From: Paenibacillus soyae
GTDB taxonomy: Bacteria; Bacillota; Bacilli; Paenibacillales; Paenibacillaceae
Assembly (NCBI RefSeq): GCF_024623455.1
Contig: NZ_JANIPJ010000003.1
Span: 332,270-396,269 of the forward strand
Reading direction: 5' to 3'
Length of the DNA: 64,000 nt
Positions 6,889-15,881 of the stretch are shown here, piece by piece. A model generated the notes under the pieces. It did not search any database. It saw only the letters and a list, made by a program, of their open reading frames with translations, and was not told the DNA's origin. Position 1 is the first letter of the stretch; each line of letters begins with the position of its first letter. The translations under genes and the position numbers were made by a program.

Positions 6889-9800
6889 CTAGATTACAGT
6901 AAGCAGATTAAATATGACTTGCGCGCTTTCGGCCCGGTTGGCATAACCCTTCGGCACAAATTGCTTATTGCCTTTACCTTGGATGAGGCCGAGTCCGGCA
7001 GCAGCGTTCACTGCTTCTTTAGCCCAGTCGCTTATTCTAGCATCATCCGTGAAATGAGCATCAACGGAGGCTGGGACAGGTTTGCCTGTCTTATACCCGT
7101 ACGCTCTCATGATGATCACGGCCATTTCTTGACGAGTGATGGCAGCGTTCGGAGCAAACACATTCGCACTCTGTCCCGTTACGATTCCCGCTTCGAAGGC
7201 TGCCGCTATAGCTTCAGCGTACCACGCGGCACTATCTACATCTTTAAACCCCGGCTCGGTTGTTGCTTCCAGCTCGAGAGCCCTTGCGATAAACGCCGTA
7301 AATTCTGCTCGGGTTACTTCCCTCAAAGGGCCAAACTCGGTTTCGCTGATGCCGGCAACAATATGCTTTGCAGCCAGATTCTTAATCACATCGTGGGCCC
7401 AATACAGTTCGCCAACATCTTCAAACGATTTGTCATATTCCAGAACGGCATATTTGCTGAAGTGCCTCAAGTCTGCGGAAAGCTTTCCACCCTCGTACTT
7501 GCCGCCAACATATTCCAAAGCACCGTCGTCCGCGATGTAATAGATACCGATAAGATCCCGATTTACTTCATCACCCACGCTCAGCTTGATAGGTATGGGT
7601 TTCGGGAAATTCGTCAGCTTTCTGATGCTTCCGTCCTTTGTTACCAAAGACAAATGAAATTCAAAAACATCTCCGGCTGTTTTTACATCCGCATTGCTTT
7701 TGGATTTTGCCTTGCCCAGCAGCTCATTAATGCTGTCGGAATCAACCTTATCCATCTCGAATAAAATTCTAGCATGCTCCAGCCCAGCAGCATCGACAAG
7801 CCCCTGTAATGCCGTTAAAACCTCGGCCGGAATTTCAAGCTCTACTCCCTCATCCGCATTCGTAATACTCAGGCTATTCCGGCCATCGATTGCAGCCGCA
7901 TTCGCAGGTAGCAATACTTTCTTCTCGCCTTTGGCGATTATGACCGGAATCTTCCCTTGTCCGTTCGCTTTCGGGTTGGAGATCAAATCGTCATTCGGAT
8001 TGGAAGGAACGACTGGCCCGCTATTTTGTTGAATTCGAACCGGCACGTGGAAATCATCGACGTTGATATGCCCAAAGCCGCCGGTCGATTGGTCGACGAC
8101 CTTAATATACAGCTCTTCGCCGATATAATCCGATGCGTCCCATATCTTCCGTTGATACTCCTCGTAGTTGGTTGCAGTCGCTTTGAACAACTCTTCTCCA
8201 TTTGAAGCTCTAATGAGAGCAACGTATAAGCGATCGATATCGCGGCCGCCGCTGACGAGGAAATCGATCCTCCCGTTTCCGCCAAGAACGAAGGTTTGTG
8301 ACCTAAGCGTACCCGTTAAGCCGTCGCCGCCGGCCGCTTCATTATGACCCCATAGATGATAGCCGCCCGGAATTTTTTGCGAAGGATTGAAATAAATTTC
8401 ATCCCAGAATTTCTCGACATCGGTCACATGAAGATCCTGGAATGCGTCTCCTTCCGTTATCCAGCCTGTTAAATCGCCGGTAGCAAAATCATGGTTAGGC
8501 AATCCGGTAATATCCTTGTACACGGAGTTGTCCCAGTTTTCCGGCACATAGACCGGTGCGGCCGGCTCTCCCGTCAACGCATTCATGTTCCAAACTTCCA
8601 TAGACTTTACGGTAATGTCGCCGTCGGCCCAGACTTGCAGACCTAACGAGTCATATCTGCCCGTATACACGCGTGTTGTTAATTTCTTCTTGTAGTTAGC
8701 GAACGCTTCGACGACGGAACGGTCCAGATAGATATGGAGCCTCAGGTTCTCGCCGTCCAGATCGACATAACCTCCTTGGATACCGTCCACGCGGACATCC
8801 GGATCGATGCTGCTCTTCGTACGGTCTACGTTAAAGGTTTCATTGGACTTGTCGTAGTAGATAAGCGTCTCCTCTTCTCCGTTATCGGAGCGTCGCACCT
8901 TCAGACCAAACTTCTGCGCGCTGCCCGGATCAATATCCACTACGATCTCCAGCATATCGCCTTTAACATTTTGAATAAGAGCATTAGCGCTTGCCAAGTT
9001 TTTGTTCGTAAAATCGACTACCTTGTTTCCTCTCAAGCTTTGCAATTCCTCAATCGGTTCTATTTTCAACTCGTCATTCGAGTCCAGGCTCAATGCTATC
9101 GGCAGTGCCAAATTGTGTGCCCAGCCTGACAAGAATTCGGCTTGCGGCGTTCTGACGTTCTGTACCATGGAGAAGACGACCGTTCTGCCGTCCGGCGTGA
9201 CCATACCGCTTTCTGCCGTTAAGTAGCCATCGCCCACATCCAGCTTCGAAGGCGCCTCCTGGTCCGGAATAAACCGGAAGTTATCGCGATCCCATGTACC
9301 GATCCAATAGAACACCTCAACATCTCTCTGCACATCGTTAGACGGCGGAACATGATGAGGCTTTTCGTGAGGGTTGATCAAAAATATATGCTTCTTATTC
9401 CCCTCGCTGTCTGTGCCTAACGGCAGCAGCACCGGCAATTCCCATACCGTTCCAAGCTCCGGGTAAACGGTTCTGTCGCTGACGTATAAAGGCCCCTTGT
9501 ACTCCCAATTGTACATATCGTCGGATACATAGACCAAAGCCGTACCGCTGCTATAATCCTGAAGTCCGGAAGTAACCAATTGATACCACTTATCGACCTC
9601 TTCGTCGTACCATACGTACGGATCCCGGAATTCATTAGGAATGCCGATGCCGTTCTGTTCCGTTACAGGCTCTGGATGCTTCACCCATTTCTCCAGATTA
9701 GGATCCGTTAAGTCGGCCGGTGTCGCGATCGCTGTGCTCTGGTCTGGCGACTTGGAGTTATTGCCAGCGGTATAGAACAGAACAGGGTTGCCGTCTCGGT

Positions 9801-12459
9801 CATGTGTCGCTCCCCCTGACCAGATGCCATCAGGATCCAAGGTGCCTGCTTCCGGTGCAAGAGCAGGCCTTACATTCTCCCAGTGCACCATATCGTCGCT
9901 CACCCAATGGCCCCAGTGAATTTGATGCCAGTAAGGCCCTTGCGGATTATGCTGATAGAACAGGTGATATTTGCCGTTGTAATAAATCGGCGCATGAGCC
10001 TCGTTCATCCAATTTTGCGGCGGGATCGCATGATATTGAGGGCGATGCTGATCGCCGTCGAACACGCTTGGGTCCTCGTCAATATCCGCATTCGGGATAT
10101 TCGGAATTTCTCCGCCGTGCAACGCCTTCACGCTCTCATATTGCGCAAGCACCTCATCCGCTGTCAGCGCTTCATTGCGCAGGCTCACTTCATCCATAAG
10201 CCCGCTGAACATATTGTAGGAGAACAAACCGGCAAACTCGACGGGTTTACTGTTTTTCCCAATGAACAGATTTTCCGTTGACGGTGTGATTGGAACGTGG
10301 ACTGGCGTCGCTTGCGAAGCTACTGCCTCTCCGTTCAAATACAACGTAATCATGCCGGCATCTTTATCGAAGGTTGCAACCACATGATTCCACTCGTATT
10401 TCTTCAATGGATGATCGTGCACCCATACTTCTATCCACTCCCCGCCGATGCCAACCTGCATCGACCATGAGCCGTGACGATACATGCCAAGGGCAAAGCC
10501 TTCGGCTTTATCCGGGTCGGATTGATTCACGATCGCGGACAGCTTGTTGCCGTCTCCCCACTCATAACTGCGCGGGGCCACCCACGCTTCGATAGTCAAC
10601 GCATCACTGACGGGCACGATCTCCTTGGCATCAATCTCGATAGAATTGGAATAGCCGTCGAACAGCAAGGCGCCGCCTTTCACCCCGTTCGGAGTCCACC
10701 TTGGATCCTTCGAGTTCATGTATCTGGCATCATTAAACACGTAATGCACCTCGTGCTGGGCATTGCGAACTCCTTCCAACGCCGTCTTCCCGCTGCCGTC
10801 ATCAAAGCTGAAGGAAGCAATGGTTCCGTCCGCATGCGCCTGAAAGCCGTCGACGGCAATGCTTGCTTCATTCAAATCGTCAATGACCTTTATGTATACC
10901 TCTTTGCCGAAATGCTCTTGAACGCCCCAAGAAATTTGTGTATTTTCACTCACGTCTCCTGTCTTCTTGAGCATCATATGGCTGTTTGCATCGAATAGCG
11001 CGACATACGCCTGTTCAGGGTTATGAATATCCAAAATGGTAAAGTTGATGACGCCCGCGCCTTCAAGCTTAAAGACATTAGATGCGATGGAGCCTTCGCT
11101 TTCAGCGCTGGATGCAGCATAGAACGTTCCTTCCTTCGCCTCATGAGCCTCGTCCGTCACTTGGAAGCCGGTTCCATCTACTGCCCAGCCTGACAAATCC
11201 CCGGTTTCAAAGCCTCGATTGATAATCTCCGTAGGCATGATATTGACTGCATAGATCCCTTCCGCTGGTGCAATCTCATGGAAGGTGTGGAAGGCGTCCG
11301 CAAAAATCATGCCCCAATCCAATGTTGCGTTGTCGACGATTTCAAGGTACAGATTCTTGCCTATATGCTTAGACAAATCAGCCCTATACTGCTCCATGTT
11401 CGCTAGACGCAATCCCAGGTCCGGATTCGGGAAATTAGCTTCCGAAAATTCGGTATTGCCGTATCTGGCAATCAGCTTACCAGTATCCGCATCGACGACC
11501 TGGATATACGCTTGATCCGTATGCTTGCCGCCGCCGAGCCTAAAGCTGATCCAGCCCGTACCGCCTAGCTCGAACGTGGAAGAACGAAGCTTGCCGGTAT
11601 CGGCCTCCGTACTTCTCCAGCCGTTCAAGTGATAATTCCCTTCTTGATTGTATGGAATATTTTCGTCCCAGAAGGTCGTTTCATCCGATACACTGCCGTT
11701 GTTATAGGCCTCGCCCTCAACAATCGTCCAGCCCGATAAATCCCCGGATTCAAAGCTTGGATTCTCGATTTGGTAACGATCGAAATCCGGTTTGATATCG
11801 ATTGCGGCAACGCCTTCGGCCGGCTCCGCTTCATGATTCATGAAGAACGCGTCCGCCATGATCAAGCCCCAGTCATTCGTCGCATGGTCGACGATCTCTA
11901 CATACAGCAGCTTCCCGAGATGATCGGACAGATCGCCTTTGTACTGCACCATATTGGCCAGACGCATGCCGTTGTCCGGATTAGGGAAGTTGATATTCGC
12001 AAATTCACTGTTGCCGTACCTGGCAATGACCTTGCCCGTATCCGCCTCTACGATGTTAATGAAGGTTTTGCTCGGATTTTTGGCCGCGCCCAGCTTGAAG
12101 CTGATCCAGCCGCTCCCGCCTAATTGGAAGATGGAAGAACGAATAACTCCTGTTTCGGCTTCCGGATACCTCCAACCGTTTAAGTGATATTCGCCTTCCT
12201 GGAAGTAAGGAATTTGTTCCGCCCACCAGGTCGTATCGCCCGACACGCTATCAGGACCAAACGCTCCTCCCGATACAACGGTCCACCCTGTCAAATCGCC
12301 GGTCTCAAAGCCTGGATTCTGAATTTCGAATTCCGAAGCCGTTGCGAATTCTTCAGCAGACACGCTTGTTGCGAGAACGGCGGGAACGATCATTTGGGAA
12401 ACGAGTAGAAATGATGTGATCATTGCGACTTTTTTCTTCTTTATAAAGCTTTTAAGCAC
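6889..12459 (-). CDS. Giant SLH-anchored extracellular GH32 fructanase/fructanotransferase
   Basis: An exported 1,856-residue protein. GTG 12459 is preferred because GAGGAGGA lies seven bases upstream; the TTG two codons earlier sits on that site. Order: signal peptide (1-35), three galactose-binding-like repeats with ETGDLTGW (about 45-215, 230-400, 413-545), a LamG domain (548-778), GH32 catalytic domain (805-1130) and GH32 C domain (1140-1295), a fourth ETGDLTGW-type repeat (1318-1476), a linker, and three SLH domains (about 1678-1856) that bind cell-wall polymer. The catalytic set is unusual: WMNEAHAP replaces WMNDPNG, so Glu820 stands at the nucleophile position; FRDPY (945-947) and VWELP (Glu1007) supply the other two acids. 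A role as a fructan hydrolase or as a fructanotransferase is possible. Confidence 0.88.
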   Translation of the reverse strand: MLKSFIKKKKVAMITSFLLVSQMIVPAVLATSVSAEEFATASEFEIQNPGFETGDLTGWTVVSGGAFGPDSVSGDTTWWAEQIPYFQEGEYHLNGWRYPEAETGVIRSSIFQLGGSGWISFKLGAAKNPSKTFINIVEADTGKVIARYGNSEFANINFPNPDNGMRLANMVQYKGDLSDHLGKLLYVEIVDHATNDWGLIMADAFFMNHEAEPAEGVAAIDIKPDFDRYQIENPSFESGDLSGWTIVEGEAYNNGSVSDETTFWDENIPYNQEGNYHLNGWRSTEADTGKLRSSTFELGGTGWISFRLGGGKHTDQAYIQVVDADTGKLIARYGNTEFSEANFPNPDLGLRLANMEQYRADLSKHIGKNLYLEIVDNATLDWGMIFADAFHTFHEIAPAEGIYAVNIMPTEIINRGFETGDLSGWAVDGTGFQVTDEAHEAKEGTFYAASSAESEGSIASNVFKLEGAGVINFTILDIHNPEQAYVALFDANSHMMLKKTGDVSENTQISWGVQEHFGKEVYIKVIDDLNEASIAVDGFQAHADGTIASFSFDDGSGKTALEGVRNAQHEVHYVFNDARYMNSKDPRWTPNGVKGGALLFDGYSNSIEIDAKEIVPVSDALTIEAWVAPRSYEWGDGNKLSAIVNQSDPDKAEGFALGMYRHGSWSMQVGIGGEWIEVWVHDHPLKKYEWNHVVATFDKDAGMITLYLNGEAVASQATPVHVPITPSTENLFIGKNSKPVEFAGLFSYNMFSGLMDEVSLRNEALTADEVLAQYESVKALHGGEIPNIPNADIDEDPSVFDGDQHRPQYHAIPPQNWMNEAHAPIYYNGKYHLFYQHNPQGPYWHQIHWGHWVSDDMVHWENVRPALAPEAGTLDPDGIWSGGATHDRDGNPVLFYTAGNNSKSPDQSTAIATPADLTDPNLEKWVKHPEPVTEQNGIGIPNEFRDPYVWYDEEVDKWYQLVTSGLQDYSSGTALVYVSDDMYNWEYKGPLYVSDRTVYPELGTVWELPVLLPLGTDSEGNKKHIFLINPHEKPHHVPPSNDVQRDVEVFYWIGTWDRDNFRFIPDQEAPSKLDVGDGYLTAESGMVTPDGRTVVFSMVQNVRTPQAEFLSGWAHNLALPIALSLDSNDELKIEPIEELQSLRGNKVVDFTNKNLASANALIQNVKGDMLEIVVDIDPGSAQKFGLKVRRSDNGEEETLIYYDKSNETFNVDRTKSSIDPDVRVDGIQGGYVDLDGENLRLHIYLDRSVVEAFANYKKKLTTRVYTGRYDSLGLQVWADGDITVKSMEVWNMNALTGEPAAPVYVPENWDNSVYKDITGLPNHDFATGDLTGWITEGDAFQDLHVTDVEKFWDEIYFNPSQKIPGGYHLWGHNEAAGGDGLTGTLRSQTFVLGGNGRIDFLVSGGRDIDRLYVALIRASNGEELFKATATNYEEYQRKIWDASDYIGEELYIKVVDQSTGGFGHINVDDFHVPVRIQQNSGPVVPSNPNDDLISNPKANGQGKIPVIIAKGEKKVLLPANAAAIDGRNSLSITNADEGVELEIPAEVLTALQGLVDAAGLEHARILFEMDKVDSDSINELLGKAKSKSNADVKTAGDVFEFHLSLVTKDGSIRKLTNFPKPIPIKLSVGDEVNRDLIGIYYIADDGALEYVGGKYEGGKLSADLRHFSKYAVLEYDKSFEDVGELYWAHDVIKNLAAKHIVAGISETEFGPLREVTRAEFTAFIARALELEATTEPGFKDVDSAAWYAEAIAAAFEAGIVTGQSANVFAPNAAITRQEMAVIIMRAYGYKTGKPVPASVDAHFTDDARISDWAKEAVNAAAGLGLIQGKGNKQFVPKGYANRAESAQVIFNLLTVI

Positions 12460-12491
12460 TGACAATCCTCCTCGATCGTATTTCTAGAATT

Positions 12492-12584
12492 GTCACAAAA
12501 ATGAAACGCTTCCAAACTTGACTTATAACGAGAAGAAAGAAACTAATCTGCGCGTTATATCTAAGTTGGAAGCGTTTTTGTGAC
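12492..12584. repeat. Long imperfect inverted repeat upstream of the SLH-anchored GH32 gene, with cre-like arms
   Basis: The arm from 12492 to 12530 (GTCACAAAAA ... CGCTTCCAA ... TATAACG) pairs with 12553-12584 (CGTTATA ... TTGGAAGCG ... TTTTTGTGAC) around a 22-nt loop. On the minus strand the arm nearer the gene reads TTGGAAGCGTTTCAT, a 12 of 14 match to the CcpA cre consensus. The structure lies between the fructokinase stop and the surface GH32 start, so it may be a terminator for the upstream operon, an mRNA-stabilising hairpin or a double operator. Confidence 0.6.
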
Positions 12585-12643
12585 TGATTTGGATATTTAA
12601 TATTAATGAGCGGCTGTAACAGGGTTATATCGCCTGCATCCTG

Positions 12644-13528
12644 TTAGGATGTACTCCTCTTAAGCGCCACTAGTCCGAGCGCCAGCGCCCCGCATATTCC
12701 GGCGTTGTCGCCGAGTCCAGGAGCAATAATGTAATCATCCATACCATTTCGAAGAACAGCGGAGTCAACGTACCCGTTCAGCATGCGGCCAACCTCCGAA
12801 CGAATGAGCGGGAGCAGCTGCTCCTGATGCATGACGCCTCCGCCCATAATGATTCGCTTAGGAGACAGCATTAGGATGGTCGACATAACAGCTTGCCCGA
12901 GGTAATACGCCTCGATTGCCCATGCGGGGTGATCATTGCCTAGCTCTACGCCCTTCTTGCCCCAACGACGCTCGATGGCAGGACCTGCTGCTAGCCCTTC
13001 CAGACAATCGCCATGGTAAGGGCAATTGCCGTCGAAGTGATCATCAGGATGGCGCCTTGGCAGCAGATGTCCGCCTTCTGGATGCGTCATGCCGTGCACA
13101 AGCCGCCCTTCAGCATAAACGCCCACTCCGATGCCCGTACCGACGGTAAAGTAGACGCAGCTGTCCAGTCCGCGTGCGGCGCCCCACTTTGCTTCGCCGA
13201 ATGCCGCCGCATTCACGTCCGTATCCCAGCCAAACGGCACGTTGAACTCCTTCTTAAGCGTATCCAGGAACGGAAAGCCGGACCATCCAGGCTTCGGCGT
13301 CGTTGTAATGCTGCCGTATGTCCCGCTTCCAGGATCCAGATCAATCGGGCCGAATGTCCCGATGCCGATCGCCTCTACGGACTTGTCTCTGAAGTAAGCG
13401 ATAACCTGCTCCATGACGTGCCCAGGTTCCTCCGTCGGAAAGCTGATTCGGTCCTCGATGATGCCGTGCTCATTGCCGATGCCGCATACTATTTTTGTGC
13501 CGCCTGCCTCGATTGCTCCGATTCTCAT
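12644..13528 (-). CDS. ROK family fructokinase
   Basis: A 294-residue sugar kinase that would make fructose-6-phosphate from fructose and ATP in the cytoplasm. It opens with the ATP-binding motif EAGGTKIVCGIG (residues 7-18), has FGWDTDVNAAAFGEAKWGA containing the catalytic Asp of the DxNAAA motif, GTGIGVG, and a zinc-site region with His and Cys residues (HFDGNCPYHGDCLEGLAAG) typical of ROK fructokinases (GmuE/ScrK type). AGGGGA lies nine bases before ATG. It sits between two GH32 genes, so it is the last step of fructan catabolism here. Confidence 0.88.
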   Translation of the reverse strand: MRIGAIEAGGTKIVCGIGNEHGIIEDRISFPTEEPGHVMEQVIAYFRDKSVEAIGIGTFGPIDLDPGSGTYGSITTTPKPGWSGFPFLDTLKKEFNVPFGWDTDVNAAAFGEAKWGAARGLDSCVYFTVGTGIGVGVYAEGRLVHGMTHPEGGHLLPRRHPDDHFDGNCPYHGDCLEGLAAGPAIERRWGKKGVELGNDHPAWAIEAYYLGQAVMSTILMLSPKRIIMGGGVMHQEQLLPLIRSEVGRMLNGYVDSAVLRNGMDDYIIAPGLGDNAGICGALALGLVALKRSTS

Positions 13529-13595
13529 TGCTTAATCCCCTTATTTCCTATAATTCGAAGGCTGCCCTGCGAGGACAGCCTGAAATATGATTTTG

Positions 13596-15857
13596 CTATT
13601 GGTAAATCGAGTTCATGATCCAAATATCGATCGACTTGATGACGGTGTCAGGGCTTCCTTCCAATTGGAGACCAGTGGCATCCAATCGACTAGGATACAC
13701 TCTCGTCGTCAGGCTTTTCAGACCGCTTACATAGGCTTCTACCAGCGACTTATCCAGATAGATATGGAACTTGAGCGCTTCGCCGTCCAGATCCAGCCTT
13801 CCGGATTGAATGCCTCTTGTGCGTTCTTCAGTGGACAAAGTCGTCTTCTCGCGGTTAACGCCAAGCTCCGCCGCCAGCTTATCGTAGAAGATCAGCGTCT
13901 CTTCCGCCCGGTCGGACGACTGTCTGATCCATATGCCAACCATAGAATCCGCTAAAGACGTCTCGAATTCCACTTGAATCTCGAGCATATCCCCTTGCAG
14001 ATTCGCCAGCTCACGATTTGCTTCCTCAAGTGTCACATCCCGCAGGGAGCACAACTGACGGCCACGCAGCGACGCAAGCTCCCCGATCGGCTCGATGCCG
14101 AGTCGTCCGTCCGGTCTTAAGAATACGCTAACCGGCAAACCTGCGTTATGTGCCCAGCCGGAATCGTAATCGATCTGCGGCGTCCTTTCGCCCTGCGCAA
14201 TGGTAAAGACGATATTGCGGCCTGTCTTGGGATCGACCATCCCGCTTGGACCGGTAAAGTGAAAGTCGCCAACGTCGATCAGCTGCGGCTCCTCATGGTC
14301 GGGGGAAAAGCGCATTTGCTCTCGGTTATATTCCCCGATCCAATAGAACACTTCAACGTCAGCACCGGGACCCAGCGGGCTGATCAGGAACAGATGCTTC
14401 TCCCGTCCGTCCGCACCCTTCCCGAGCGGAAGAAGCACAGGCAGCTCCCACATGTTGCCGAGATAGGGGAAGCGCTCGGGATCGCTCACATAGAACGGAC
14501 CGTGATACGTCCAATGAATCATATCGGCCGATGAATAAGCAAGCGCCGTACCGCTCTGTCCATCACTTGTGCCAGAACCGATAAGCAGGCGCCACAAACC
14601 GTCTTCCTTCCATACGAACGGATCGCGGAAGTCGCCGAATTTGCCCTGTCCCTGCTCTTGAACGATTAATGGATTCGGATGCTTCTCCCAATAGGTCAAA
14701 TCGCTGTCGCCGTCCAGCCGGAACTTGCTGCGCGCAAGCCCGACACGTTGATTCGGCGACGCACTGTCATCGCCTGCGGTGATGAAGAGCGCCGGCACGC
14801 CGAATTCGTCCAGGCAGGCGCTTCCCGACCAGACACCATCGGGATCGACGGCTCCCTTCTCTGGCGCGAGCGCTATCGGAAGATCCCGCCAATGAACCAT
14901 ATCTTCGCTCACCCAATGCCCCCAATGGATTTGCGCCCAATAAGGGCCTTGCGGATTATGCTGGTAGAATAGGTGGTACTTGCCCTCAAAATAAATGGGA
15001 GCATGCGGTTCGTTCATCCAATGAACCGGCGGGCTTGCATGATACTGCGGCCGATGCCGGTCGCTCAGCATAGGCGTGCGGTCCAGCCGGATAACCTCGT
15101 ACGGTATGGCAGGAACAGCGAAGCCATGTGAAGCCAGCGGCTCCTTGAAGATAGATGCAATCTCGACAATGGACAAAGCGCTTCCGTAGATGCGCACATC
15201 GTCCATTAAGCCGTCGAACATATTGTGCCGGAAGGCTTCCGCGAGCACGGTGGATTGGTTATTCTTCCCAATCAGCAGATCTTCCCCGCTTAAGGTCATA
15301 CCCGCATCATCCGGTAAAGACATCTCGGCGGTCTGCTCACCGTTCAAATACAACCGCATGACTCCTTCTTTCTTGCAATAAGTAGCCGCAACATGCGACC
15401 ACTTCCCTTTCTCGAGAGGCCTGTGCCGGCACCAAAGCTCATGCCAGCTGCCGCCCGATCCGAGCTGCAGCGACCAGGCGCCGTGTCGGAATAAGCCGAA
15501 TACGAAGCCTTCCGCAGCCTCCCGGTTGTGTTGATTCACAATGGCGGACAGCCTGTTTTCTGCCCCCCACTCATACGAACGGGGTGCGACCCAAGCCGTA
15601 ATCGTAAACGCGTCATCCAGCCTGGGCGCCAACGAAGCCTGGCGTGTAATCCAGGTCGAATACCCGTCAAACAGAAGCGCGCCTCCGCTTATTCCTGGAC
15701 GCCACCCCGGATCGGAAGGATTCGAGAATCTTCCTTTCAGCAGCGAGTATGACACCTTGTCTTGTATGCCACTTGAAGAGTCAAGCGCAGCGCTGCCTCC
15801 CGATTCGTCCAAACGCCAATGTGCCAATAAACGGTCGGACCCTACTCTATTCTCCAT
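13596..15857 (-). CDS. Cytoplasmic LamG-GH32 enzyme, paralogue of the surface fructanase
   Basis: A 753-residue protein with no signal peptide; ATG 15857 follows GGGAGGG by eight bases. Domains: LamG/concanavalin-like (about 10-240), GH32 catalytic (about 268-600) and GH32 C-terminal sandwich (about 610-750). Its LamG-GH32 core closely matches the middle of the surface enzyme (both have GGALLFDGYS, WVAPRSYEWG, YHLFYQHNPQGPYW). It also has the same variant motif, WMNEPHAP with Glu283, with FRDPF (411-413) and MWELP (Glu471). The pair thus looks like one enzyme type used outside and inside the cell. It lies 24 bp after the preceding GH32 stop, in one operon. It may act on imported oligo- or cyclic fructans. 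Confidence 0.85.
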   Translation of the reverse strand: MENRVGSDRLLAHWRLDESGGSAALDSSSGIQDKVSYSLLKGRFSNPSDPGWRPGISGGALLFDGYSTWITRQASLAPRLDDAFTITAWVAPRSYEWGAENRLSAIVNQHNREAAEGFVFGLFRHGAWSLQLGSGGSWHELWCRHRPLEKGKWSHVAATYCKKEGVMRLYLNGEQTAEMSLPDDAGMTLSGEDLLIGKNNQSTVLAEAFRHNMFDGLMDDVRIYGSALSIVEIASIFKEPLASHGFAVPAIPYEVIRLDRTPMLSDRHRPQYHASPPVHWMNEPHAPIYFEGKYHLFYQHNPQGPYWAQIHWGHWVSEDMVHWRDLPIALAPEKGAVDPDGVWSGSACLDEFGVPALFITAGDDSASPNQRVGLARSKFRLDGDSDLTYWEKHPNPLIVQEQGQGKFGDFRDPFVWKEDGLWRLLIGSGTSDGQSGTALAYSSADMIHWTYHGPFYVSDPERFPYLGNMWELPVLLPLGKGADGREKHLFLISPLGPGADVEVFYWIGEYNREQMRFSPDHEEPQLIDVGDFHFTGPSGMVDPKTGRNIVFTIAQGERTPQIDYDSGWAHNAGLPVSVFLRPDGRLGIEPIGELASLRGRQLCSLRDVTLEEANRELANLQGDMLEIQVEFETSLADSMVGIWIRQSSDRAEETLIFYDKLAAELGVNREKTTLSTEERTRGIQSGRLDLDGEALKFHIYLDKSLVEAYVSGLKSLTTRVYPSRLDATGLQLEGSPDTVIKSIDIWIMNSIYQ

Positions 15858-15881
15858 TAACGCGATCCCTCCCAATCCTTG

